Shown here one piece after another: positions 6,915 to 13,749 of a stretch of DNA of 23,367 bases. Positions within the stretch are counted from its first letter, which is position 1; every line of letters starts with the position of its first letter. The DNA lies in contig JAEWIX010000098.1 in NCBI GenBank assembly GCA_023386885.1, forward strand, positions 1-23,367, written 5' to 3'. The DNA is from Pseudomonadota bacterium. Its GTDB lineage: Bacteria > Pseudomonadota > Alphaproteobacteria > Rhizobiales > Xanthobacteraceae. The position numbers and the translations under genes are program-made. Under the pieces are notes generated by a model. It was not told the DNA's origin, did no database searches, and was given only the letters and a program-made list of their open reading frames with translations.

Positions 6915-8318
6915 TCACGCGGCCCCGACCCAGTTGCCATGGAAGCCGTCGGGGACGCGGTGGCCGAGTTTCACCAGCGCCACCGGACCGCTGCCGACGT
7001 CCTGGGCGTTGAACACCGCGAGGTCGCTGCGGTTCTCGCGGGCCCGCCAGACTACGGCGAGTAGCCAGCCGTCACCTTCGACGGCGTCGGCACCGCGTTC
7101 GACGAACACCGGCTCGGAGATGCTGTCGCCTTTCGGCAGCATGTATTGCGCCTTGCGCGCGCCGTGGCCGTCGACATGGACGATGCCGTGCAGCGCGGTC
7201 GAGGCGGTGAGGTCGGGATTGGCGCAGGCGTACCAGCCGTGGGCCGTGGCAAGCCCGGCGCGCCGCTCGTCGACGCGGGGAAATTCGCCGGTGACGTCGT
7301 CGAGATAAACGCGCGAAAACTGATCTGTGTTGGCGGCGAGGTCGAAGGTCCAGCGGCACAGCCGCGCGCGGGATTTCGCCGGATCGGTCTTGCCGCCGTC
7401 GGGAAGCGGAAACAGCGGCGCCTCCTCGTATTGCATCACGTCGGCAATGATGCGGCTGCCGTCGTCCCAGGCGTTAAGGACATGAAACACGTAACAGGCC
7501 TCGGCGCGGAACCAGCGGATCTCCGAGGTTTGTCCGTTGCGCGGCATCACCCCGACATAGCCGCCCTTGGCGGGCTCCCATGCATAGGCCGGCTGCCCCT
7601 TCATGGCGCGCTCCATGCTGCCGGTGAGCGGCAGGATCGGGAACAGCACATGGTTTGCGGTGACGATGAAATCGTGGACCATGCTCGAATAGGGCGTGTC
7701 GAAATGCTCGAAGCGTGAGACGCGGCCGCCGGAATCGACGATGCCGTAAGATAGCGCCGAACTGAATGGGCCTTTCGCGTTGTAGCCGAAGAACATCATC
7801 TCGCCGGTGAGGGGATCGACTTTCGGATGCGCGGTGAACGGCCCGGCGATGCGGCTGTCGTAATTGCAATAGCCGCGCGTCGCCAGTGTCGTCGGGTCGA
7901 TCTCGGTCGGCAAGTGGCCTTCCTCGAGCGCGAGCAGGCGGCCGGCGTGCGAGACGATGTTGGTGTTGGCGACGCCGCTGTCGTTGCACGAAGTCTGCGG
8001 CGCGTCGCGCAGCTTGATCGGGCCGAAGCCGGCGAAGATGGCGCGGCCGGCATCGTGCTCGGCCAGCCATTTCGGCGTGCGGACCCAGCGGTTGCGATAA
8101 CTGGCACGGCCATTTTCGATATGGAATGCGTGCAACATGCCGTCGCCGACGAACCAGTGCGCGCCGGGCACGTCGAACTGCGGATTGGGGCCATTGCGAT
8201 ACAGCGTGCCGTTCAATTCGCGCGGCAACTCGCCCTCGACCTTGAGGAACGGTGCGTCGCACTCCATCGGGATCGGCGCGAGGTTGTTCAATTCGGCGGC
8301 GCTGTCGGCCTGGGGCAT
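6915..8318 (-). CDS. carotenoid oxygenase family (RPE65-like) Fe(II) cleavage dioxygenase
   Basis: 467-aa enzyme of the carotenoid cleavage / lignostilbene dioxygenase family. These seven-bladed propeller enzymes use a non-haem Fe(II) held by four histidines to split C=C bonds with O2. The four ligands are present in canonical contexts: His164 (FTAHPKVDP), His215 (SSMVHDFIVT), His279 (YVFHVLNAWDD) and His460 (DGFHGNWV). Candidate second-shell acids are Glu351 (VDERRAG) and Glu402 (SEPVFV). The start NGTLYRNGPNP is also typical. The substrate may be an apocarotenoid or a stilbene-type aromatic; no carotenoid synthesis gene is nearby, and that favours a scavenged or detoxified substrate. The ATG at 8318 has GGGAG 8 bases upstream. 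It is divergent from tetR with an operator over its predicted start site. Confidence 0.92.
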   Translation of the reverse strand: MPQADSAAELNNLAPIPMECDAPFLKVEGELPRELNGTLYRNGPNPQFDVPGAHWFVGDGMLHAFHIENGRASYRNRWVRTPKWLAEHDAGRAIFAGFGPIKLRDAPQTSCNDSGVANTNIVSHAGRLLALEEGHLPTEIDPTTLATRGYCNYDSRIAGPFTAHPKVDPLTGEMMFFGYNAKGPFSSALSYGIVDSGGRVSRFEHFDTPYSSMVHDFIVTANHVLFPILPLTGSMERAMKGQPAYAWEPAKGGYVGVMPRNGQTSEIRWFRAEACYVFHVLNAWDDGSRIIADVMQYEEAPLFPLPDGGKTDPAKSRARLCRWTFDLAANTDQFSRVYLDDVTGEFPRVDERRAGLATAHGWYACANPDLTASTALHGIVHVDGHGARKAQYMLPKGDSISEPVFVERGADAVEGDGWLLAVVWRARENRSDLAVFNAQDVGSGPVALVKLGHRVPDGFHGNWVGAA

Positions 8319-8338
8319 GGGTATCTCCCTCGGTCAAA

Positions 8339-8359
8339 TATCTTTACGATGTAAAGATA
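8339..8359. promoter_or_regulatory. operator O3, 21-bp palindrome upstream of the carotenoid oxygenase
   Basis: TATCTTTAC (8339-8347), spacer GAT, then the exact reverse complement GTAAAGATA (8351-8359). It is the longest of the four operators. It lies about 20-40 bases upstream of the oxygenase start codon, at the predicted transcription start, the same place that O1 occupies at the membrane operon. Confidence 0.7.
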
Positions 8360-8364
8360 AGCTA

Positions 8365-8388
8365 TTGGGAAATCTTCGATCCCGTCAA
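8365..8388 (-). promoter_or_regulatory. candidate promoter of the carotenoid oxygenase gene
   Basis: On the minus strand, TTGACG (8388-8383) is followed after about 18 bases by a weak -10 (TAGCTT). The -35 belongs to the 24-bp repeat shared with the membrane-operon promoter, and the predicted start falls inside operator O3. The poor -10 keeps confidence low. Confidence 0.35.
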
Positions 8389-8410
8389 GCGAAATCTTTA
8401 CAGTGTAAAA
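8383..8410. promoter_or_regulatory. operator O4 inside the second copy of the 24-bp repeat
   Basis: CTTTACAGTGTAAAA (8396-8410) is nearly palindromic around AGT. It overlaps the -35 of the predicted tetR promoter, so a bound repressor would block polymerase. Bases 8383-8406 are identical to 6605-6628. Confidence 0.65.
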
Positions 8411-8425
8411 ATGCCGTTCTATAAG
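8397..8425 (+). promoter_or_regulatory. tetR promoter
   Basis: TTTACA (8397-8402) and TATAAG (8420-8425) are separated by exactly 17 bases. Transcription would begin around 8431-8433, on the ATG at 8432. The -35 lies inside operator O4, so autorepression is expected. Confidence 0.55.
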
Positions 8426-8431
8426 AAACAC

Positions 8432-9199
8432 ATGGCACACAAGACTGCATCCCGCCGCAAAACGCCTCCGACGGACGGCGTGGCTTCGCGGCCGGCGACA
8501 TCGCGCGCCGCGAAAATCTCCGCCAAGACCGCGATGAAGCCCGCGTCCACGGCAAAAGCCTCGCGCAAGGCGAAAGTCGCCGCGCCCTATCACCACGGCG
8601 ATCTGCACGATGCGTTGCTCAAGGCGGCCGAAACCATTCTGGAGCGCGACGGCCTCATCGGCCTGACGCTGCGCGCGGTGGCGCGCGAGGCGGGCGTGTC
8701 GCACGCGGCGCCGGCGCATCACTTCCGCGATCTCGCCGGGCTTGTCAGCGAGTTGGCGGCGATCGGTTATCGCCGTTTCGGCGCGGCGATGAATGCGGCA
8801 GTCGTGCCGGGGCGGTCATGGGCGGAGATCGGGCTGGCGCGCGCGCACGCCTATCTCGATTTCGCCCGCGAGCATCCGGCGATGTATCAACTGATGTTCC
8901 GCGCCGAACGGCTCGACATGAGCAATCCGGTGCTGAAGGAAGCCGCGAACGCATCCTTCGCCGGATTGGTCGCGGCGGTCGGCATGGGGCGCGGCGAGAT
9001 CGTCACAAACGAGGCGCTGACATTGGGACAGGCAGCGGACGCCGCGCGCGCATGGTCGCTGATGCACGGCTTCTCTACCCTGCTGCTCGACGGGCGCCTG
9101 TCGGATATCCTTGAGCGGTTGCCGGCGGGAAGCACGGTCGATCAATTGCTCGACGTCATGCTGCGTGGCGGCGGGCCGCTCGGCCCACGCGCGGGCTGA
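8432..9199 (+). CDS. TetR/AcrR family transcriptional regulator
   Basis: 255-aa regulator. It has a basic, disordered Lys/Ala/Ser-rich N-terminal extension of about 50 residues, and then the TetR DNA-binding domain: YHHGDLHDALLKAAETIL, with the helix-turn-helix LTLRAVAREAGVSHAAPAHHF. A WHG/TetR_C_33-type ligand domain follows (WAEIGLARAHAYLDFAREHPAMYQLMF). It is divergent from the carotenoid oxygenase gene and flanked by matching palindromes. The likely role is repressing itself, the oxygenase and the distant membrane operon until a small, probably apolar, ligand binds. An in-frame ATG at 8411 is not chosen because it lies between the -35 and -10 of the only good promoter. The ATG at 8432 has no clear Shine-Dalgarno and may be read from a leaderless mRNA. 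Confidence 0.88.
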   Translation: MAHKTASRRKTPPTDGVASRPATSRAAKISAKTAMKPASTAKASRKAKVAAPYHHGDLHDALLKAAETILERDGLIGLTLRAVAREAGVSHAAPAHHFRDLAGLVSELAAIGYRRFGAAMNAAVVPGRSWAEIGLARAHAYLDFAREHPAMYQLMFRAERLDMSNPVLKEAANASFAGLVAAVGMGRGEIVTNEALTLGQAADAARAWSLMHGFSTLLLDGRLSDILERLPAGSTVDQLLDVMLRGGGPLGPRAG

Positions 9200-9212
9200 T
9201 GCGCTGAGGCAG

Positions 9213-9815
9213 TTAACGTGCCAACGTCGTGGCGCGGCCGCTGTTGCCGACGACGGAAGCTTTGCCTTTCGCGCAATCGAAGTCTTTTGCCAGCCGGTCG
9301 GCGGCATCGCGCGCCACCTCGTTGGCGTTCGGATTGGCTTTCACGTCGACATAGGCGACGTGACACACCGCACCGGGCGGCAATCGCGTCACCACCAGCA
9401 TCTGCGCCGAGCGCGGACGCCCATCCTTGTCGGTGTCATCGTTGTCGGCGATATACCAGCGCTGGATGGTGGCGAACGGCTTGCCCGCGCCGTCGCGACG
9501 CCATTCGATGGTATCGGCGGTATAGTTGAACGGGCCGAACCAGTGGTTCGCCGCGGGTTCCTTCTCGGCTTGCTTCGCGGTGCGTCCGATCGAGACAGTG
9601 CGGCGCAGGTCGTCTTCCTGCACCAGCACGATCAGGCCATCGATGCCTTTGCAGATTGTCGCGTTGGCACGGCAATCCTTTTCCGCGGTCGATGTATAGG
9701 CGCTGCTGAAGGTTTCAGCGAAAGCGGGAGATGCCGCGAGCAGGATGCCGGCAGCGGCTATCGTGACGACGAGCGGACCAAGACGGCGCGCGATGTGCGG
9801 AAAGATTGCGATCAT
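9213..9815 (-). CDS. exported conserved hypothetical protein
   Basis: 200-aa protein with a signal peptide (basic MIAIFPHIARRLG, core PLVVTIAAAGILLA, predicted cleavage after SPAFA). The mature protein starts ETFSSAYTSTAEKDC and holds four cysteines: a close pair (DCRANATICKG) and two near the C-terminus (AVCHVAYVD, DFDCAKG). Two disulfides in the periplasm are therefore plausible. The segments GLIVLVQEDDLRRTVSIGR and FGPFNYTADTIEWR resemble a hypothetical family that I recall from Bradyrhizobiaceae with no known role. It is convergent with tetR, 13 bases between stops. The ribosome site in front of 9815 is weak, but the signal peptide supports this start. Confidence 0.7.
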   Translation of the reverse strand: MIAIFPHIARRLGPLVVTIAAAGILLAASPAFAETFSSAYTSTAEKDCRANATICKGIDGLIVLVQEDDLRRTVSIGRTAKQAEKEPAANHWFGPFNYTADTIEWRRDGAGKPFATIQRWYIADNDDTDKDGRPRSAQMLVVTRLPPGAVCHVAYVDVKANPNANEVARDAADRLAKDFDCAKGKASVVGNSGRATTLAR

Positions 9816-9947
9816 GCGCTTTGGACGGCTGCAAACTGGGGAAGGTTCAATGGTGTGTACCAGAAAGACCTGACAATCCGGCGAAAATTGCGATAGAAAG
9901 CCGACTCACGGCAACTCCGCCGCTTCAGAGCCTGCATTTTCCAAACC

Positions 9948-10583
9948 ATGCCCGCCATCTCCTCCAATAAACCGTATCGCATTGGCCGTTCCAAGACCGG
10001 ACTGGGCCTCTTCGCCACCAAGCCGATCAAGAAGGGAACGAAGATCATCCGTTACTTCGGTCCAATGCTGGATTGCCGGAAGGAGAAGGATGACGCGATC
10101 GAGAACAAGTATCTGTTCCAGATCAATGGCCGCTGGACCATCGACGGTTCGGTGCGCAAGAACATCGCACGCTACATCAACCATTCGTGCCGGCCGAACG
10201 CGGAGTCCGATGTCAGCGCCCGCAAGCGCACCGTTCACATCCGCGCTATCAAGAACATCGCGCCGGGCGAGGAAATCAATTACGATTACGGCACCGAGTA
10301 TTTTAAAGAATACCTGAAGCCGATCGGTTGCAAGTGCGCTTCCTGCGAACGCAAGCGCGCGAAACAGCGCGCCGAGGCACGCGCCGCGAAAACCTCCACG
10401 GCAAAATCTGCGGCGAAGGCCAAGAAAACCAAAGCCGCAAAGCCGGTTGCGAAGGCCAAGAGCAAGGCCGCGAATGTGCCCGGCAAAAGCCGCGCGCCGA
10501 AAGCTGCCGCGAACAGGCGCGCCGGAACCAAATCCCGTGCGCCGACGAAAGCCGCTCAAAAGAAGCAAGCCCGCGCGGCCTGA
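9948..10583 (+). CDS. SET-domain protein (putative lysine methyltransferase) with Lys/Ala-rich tail
   Basis: 211-aa protein. Residues 9-118 form a compact SET domain with the expected motifs in order: GRSKTGLGLFA (SAM-binding start), RYINHSCRPN at 75-84 (pseudoknot, SAM and Zn), and GEEINYDYG at 108-115 (catalytic Tyr region). CKCASC at 128-133 is a post-SET zinc motif that pairs with Cys81. Such proteins transfer methyl groups from SAM to lysine side chains. Residues 136-211 are a low-complexity tail of Lys, Ala, Arg and Pro with AKAKK/AKSKAA patterns, like histone H1 or the tails of bacterial HU/AlgP-type proteins. It probably binds nucleic acid. A nucleoid or ribosomal target is inferred, not shown. 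The ribosome site is weak. Confidence 0.85.
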   Translation: MPAISSNKPYRIGRSKTGLGLFATKPIKKGTKIIRYFGPMLDCRKEKDDAIENKYLFQINGRWTIDGSVRKNIARYINHSCRPNAESDVSARKRTVHIRAIKNIAPGEEINYDYGTEYFKEYLKPIGCKCASCERKRAKQRAEARAAKTSTAKSAAKAKKTKAAKPVAKAKSKAANVPGKSRAPKAAANRRAGTKSRAPTKAAQKKQARAA

Positions 10584-10656
10584 CGCGCGCGGTCGCACGA
10601 AATCCATGACCTCGCAGGTAATGGAACGGCGGATGGCGGCCTGCTAGGCTCCCGCC

Positions 10657-11478
10657 ATGAACAGTCAGCTTTCCATTGCGCGGGGGGCGACCTCCGCACC
10701 AGTCCACGTCGGCGAACATCTGCGACAATGGCGGCAGCGCCGCCATCTGAGCCAACTCGATCTCGCGGGCGAGGCGGAGGTCTCCGCCCGTCATCTTTCC
10801 TTCGTCGAGACAGGCCGCGCCGCGCCTTCGCGCGACATGGTGCTTCGCTTGGCCGAACGCCTCGACGTGCCGCTGCGCGAGCGCAACGTCCTGCTCGTTG
10901 CGGCCGGCTTCGCGCCCGCGTTTCCTCAACGCACCCTCGACGATCCAGCGCTCGCCTCGGCGCGTCAGGCGGTCGATCAGGTGCTCAAGGCGCACGAACC
11001 CAATCCCGCTTTGGCGGTCGATCGTCACTGGAATCTGGTGGCGGCCAATCAGATGGTCGGCGCGCTGCTGGATGGCGTTGCGCCGTATCTGCTGGCACCG
11101 CCGGTCAATGTCTTGCGTCTCAGCTTCCATCCGGAAGGGCTGGCGCCGCACACCGTCAATCTCGCGGAATGGTGCGCACATCTCTTGGAGCGCCTGCATC
11201 GCCAATGTGAAGCTACGGCCGATCCTGAACTGTTGAAGCTCTATCAGGAACTGAAAAGCTTCCCGATTCCGGCACGGCAGCGCCCGGTGAACAGCAGCGC
11301 CGTGGCGATCCCGTTCCAGTTGCGACGTGACGGCGTGGTGCTGAGCTTCATCTCGACGACGATGGTGTTCGGCACGCCGGTCGATATCACCTTGTCGGAA
11401 TTGGCCATCGAAACCTTCTTCCCGGCGGATCAGGCGACCGTCGCCAGGTTGAAGGACATAGCGGATCACCGCAATTAG
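10657..11478 (+). CDS. XRE-family regulator with MmyB-like ligand domain
   Basis: 273-aa regulator. A Cro/CI-type helix-turn-helix occupies about residues 18-75 (GEHLRQWRQRRHLSQLDLA...VSARHLSFVETGRAAPSRDMVLRLAERLDV). It is followed by the MmyB-like PAS-related domain (about 100-265), recognisable by PNPALAVDRHWNLVAANQ, LRLSFHPEGLAPHTVNLAEW and the ending TPVDITLSELAIETFFPAD. Members of this group bind fatty acids or other small ligands, and many control a neighbouring oxidoreductase gene. The FrnE-like gene starts 62 bases downstream on the same strand and is the natural target or partner. Confidence 0.88.
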   Translation: MNSQLSIARGATSAPVHVGEHLRQWRQRRHLSQLDLAGEAEVSARHLSFVETGRAAPSRDMVLRLAERLDVPLRERNVLLVAAGFAPAFPQRTLDDPALASARQAVDQVLKAHEPNPALAVDRHWNLVAANQMVGALLDGVAPYLLAPPVNVLRLSFHPEGLAPHTVNLAEWCAHLLERLHRQCEATADPELLKLYQELKSFPIPARQRPVNSSAVAIPFQLRRDGVVLSFISTTMVFGTPVDITLSELAIETFFPADQATVARLKDIADHRN

Positions 11479-11540
11479 CGCCTTGCGGCCAACCGGGTCG
11501 GCTGATTAGCTCTATGCTCTCTGGAGCAAGGAGGCTCGCC

Positions 11541-12215
11541 ATGAGCGCCATCAAGCCGTTGACCCTCGATATCGTCTCCGATGTCGTCTGCCCGTGGTGT
11601 TACATCGGCAAGCATCGCATCGAAAGTGCGCTGGCGCTGGTGACCGACGTTCCGGTGGAGGTGCGCTGGCGTCCGTTCTTCCTCAATCCGTGGGTGCCGC
11701 GCGAAGGCATCAGCCGCGATGAGTATCTCACCACGAAGTTCGGCTCGGTCGAAGCCTACGGCAAGATCGCCTCGCGCGTGGTCGAAGCCGCGAGCGAAGA
11801 AGGGCTGGTGTACCGGCCCGATCAGGTCAAGCGTCAACCCAACACGCTCGATTGCCATCGCCTGATCCATTGGGCGGCGCACGATCCGTCCGGTGACAAG
11901 GCGGCGGCGGTCAAGCAGCGGCTGATGGAACTGTACTTCCGCGACGGCGGCGATTTGACCGATTCCGAGGTGCTGGTGCGAGCAGCGGCCGACTGCGGCA
12001 TGGACGCCGCGACGGTTCGCCAACGTCTCGCCACCGATGAGGACGTCGACGTGGTTTCGTCGCAGGCACAGGAGGCGGCCGACAAGGGTATCGGTGGCGT
12101 GCCGACTTATGTGTTCGCCGGAAAGTATGCGGTGTCTGGCGCACAGCCGCCGGAGCAGTTGGCGCGCGCGATCCGTCAGGTGTCGGCCGAGGTCAACGCG
12201 GAAGCGGCGGAATAG
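11541..12215 (+). CDS. DsbA-family thioredoxin-fold oxidoreductase, FrnE-like
   Basis: 224-aa protein of the DsbA/2-hydroxychromene-2-carboxylate isomerase superfamily, FrnE branch. The active-site pair is Cys17-Pro-Trp-Cys20 in DIVSDVVCPWCYIGK, and the cis-proline loop is GGVPTYVF near the C-terminus. A helical insertion lies between them. No signal peptide is present, so it acts in the cytoplasm, probably as a thiol-disulfide oxidoreductase or isomerase. The start at 11541 follows a perfect AGGAGG; a longer frame to 11514 is rejected. It lies 62 bases after the XRE regulator. Its last 40 bases overlap the 3' end of the convergent acetyltransferase gene. Confidence 0.88.
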   Translation: MSAIKPLTLDIVSDVVCPWCYIGKHRIESALALVTDVPVEVRWRPFFLNPWVPREGISRDEYLTTKFGSVEAYGKIASRVVEAASEEGLVYRPDQVKRQPNTLDCHRLIHWAAHDPSGDKAAAVKQRLMELYFRDGGDLTDSEVLVRAAADCGMDAATVRQRLATDEDVDVVSSQAQEAADKGIGGVPTYVFAGKYAVSGAQPPEQLARAIRQVSAEVNAEAAE

Positions 12216-13465
12216 GTCGCCGGCGTGCGCCGGTTGCGATCCGGCCGCAAACGTCGTGCCGCGTCGCGCAGCCGGGTTCGCGCTGCCAGTGCAGCATGGG
12301 CGATCGTAACCGTCGGATCGCGCCGATACAGCGGCAGCAGTACATCGCCGATCCTCAGTCGTCCGCGCCAGATCGGTTCGATCATGGTGTGACCGGCGTC
12401 CGCGGTCGAGTCAGCGGTAGCGATGAAAGGATCGGCGCAGAGGTGGCGCGTCAGGTCCAGGGTCAATTGCACGCCCGGTGAGAATTTCGCGAACGCCTCA
12501 TCAATGCCAATCTTGAAATAGAAGGCACGGTCCTGATGGCGGACCACAATGGCGGCGGCGATCGGCGTTGCTCCGGCGTGGAGCGATACGATCTCGCATG
12601 CGCCGGTTTTCGCCAGCATCGGCGCAGCGACACGAATGAACCGGCTATCGCCTGCGCGCTGCAGCAACGCTGTGCCGCGCTGACCCTTCCATCCACTCGC
12701 TTCCAGCGTCAGGAAGATTTCGAGTGCGCGGCTCACCTCGTCCGGCGTGTGCGCGACAGCGAAGGCCACCGGGCCGTGATCGGCGAGGCGTCGTCGTTGT
12801 CGCCGTAACTCCTTCAATTTTTTCGAGCCCAAAGCACGCTGCAACAGCATATCGGCATCTTGCGTCGCATCGAGGCAGGCGCGCGCAGAAGCATTGATCA
12901 GATGCGGGCGCAGATCATCGCGCGCCAGCGCCGTCGTTAATGCGGCGAGTGACTTGCCGTCGAGCGCGACGTCGCGCAGCAGCAGCGCTCGAGCGCCGGC
13001 CTCCCGTGCCTGTTTCAGAAGAGAGCCTGAGGCATCGAGCGAAGCGTCGCGATCCAGCAGCGGAGTGCCGAGGGTGCCGTAAGGGTCGGCGCTGACCAGC
13101 ACAGGTAAGGGTATCCGATAGGCCCGCCAAAACGATATGACAGGCACGAGGCCGTTCAGCGCAGGAGCGGATATGGAAGGCGAAGTATTCCAGCTTGCCA
13201 ACGCTGATGCACCGGTGCGGCCGGTCGCGAAGGCGTCGACCGCGAGTTCCCAATCGGCCAAATGATAGCCGTTCGGCTCGATGGCGCGCCCCGCGAGATT
13301 GTTCCAGCCGGCGCGGGACACCGAGGCGAGGGGCTTCAGCCCGCGCGTGGGCACAGCGCGGCCGGCATGCGCCGCATCCGCGTGCTCCAATGCTCCCCGC
13401 TGCTGCGAGGCGATGTGCCCTAGTTCGACCAATCCTGTTGTTCCGCCATCATCGATCGCTGTCAT
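12176..13465 (-). CDS. GNAT-type (BioF2-like) acetyltransferase
   Basis: 429-aa protein matching the layout of BioF2-like/Acetyltransf_6 proteins such as CelD. A variable N-terminal half has a GWNNLAGRAIEPNGYHLADWELA segment. Then comes a GNAT fold with the charged helix GSKKLKELRRQRRRLADHG (about 212-230), LEASGWKGQRGTALL (about 256-270), the acetyl-CoA region and ASAIVVRHQDRAFYFKIGIDEAFAKFSPGVQL-like strands near residues 310-345. These enzymes acylate sugars or amino groups in envelope polysaccharide or lipid pathways; the substrate is unknown. The C-terminal Arg-rich tail (RTRLRDAARRLRPDRNRR) overlaps the FrnE-like gene by 40 bases. The ATG at 13465 has only a weak ribosome site. Confidence 0.78.
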   Translation of the reverse strand: MTAIDDGGTTGLVELGHIASQQRGALEHADAAHAGRAVPTRGLKPLASVSRAGWNNLAGRAIEPNGYHLADWELAVDAFATGRTGASALASWNTSPSISAPALNGLVPVISFWRAYRIPLPVLVSADPYGTLGTPLLDRDASLDASGSLLKQAREAGARALLLRDVALDGKSLAALTTALARDDLRPHLINASARACLDATQDADMLLQRALGSKKLKELRRQRRRLADHGPVAFAVAHTPDEVSRALEIFLTLEASGWKGQRGTALLQRAGDSRFIRVAAPMLAKTGACEIVSLHAGATPIAAAIVVRHQDRAFYFKIGIDEAFAKFSPGVQLTLDLTRHLCADPFIATADSTADAGHTMIEPIWRGRLRIGDVLLPLYRRDPTVTIAHAALAARTRLRDAARRLRPDRNRRTPATYSAASALTSADT

Positions 13466-13746
13466 CTTAGATGAGACATTTCAATTTAGCGTTGGTTGGT
13501 AGATCGAAATTTCAGAGCACGATTAACGGCCGATTCATCAACAGATCCGGGTGCCTGTATTGAGCGTTCGTGGTTCCGGAGCGGGCGACATTCGGTCACG
13601 CCCGCGATGACGTTATCTCGCTGATGGGATCAACCGGTTGCAGTAGCCTCTAAATTCGAACCGTTGCGTTGTCTGCTGCGACGAATGACATGCCGGCTCT
13701 CATGCAGCCGTGCCCATGCCTTGATTGAATTGCGACGAGGGGTAAT
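13466..13746. other. divergent intergenic region
   Basis: 281 bases between the start of the acetyltransferase and that of the caspase-like gene. It must hold both promoters, but no hexamer pair stands out. A GCGGGCG/CGCCCGC inverted repeat (13581-13587 with 13599-13605, 11-nt loop, followed by GATGACG) looks like a degraded REP-type palindrome. Confidence 0.45.
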
Positions 13747-13749
13747 GTG

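Noticed and set aside
7474..8337. 287-aa Arg-rich frame over the carotenoid oxygenase
   Set aside because: It is a frame-shifted shadow of the same strand with typical Arg/Pro composition; the oxygenase frame has its four histidine ligands.
8411..8431. Upstream ATG of tetR
   Set aside because: It lies between the -35 and -10 of the best promoter and has no ribosome site.
10303..11469. 388-aa minus-strand frame opposite the SET and XRE genes
   Set aside because: It covers two well-recognised genes on the other strand and shows no family of its own.
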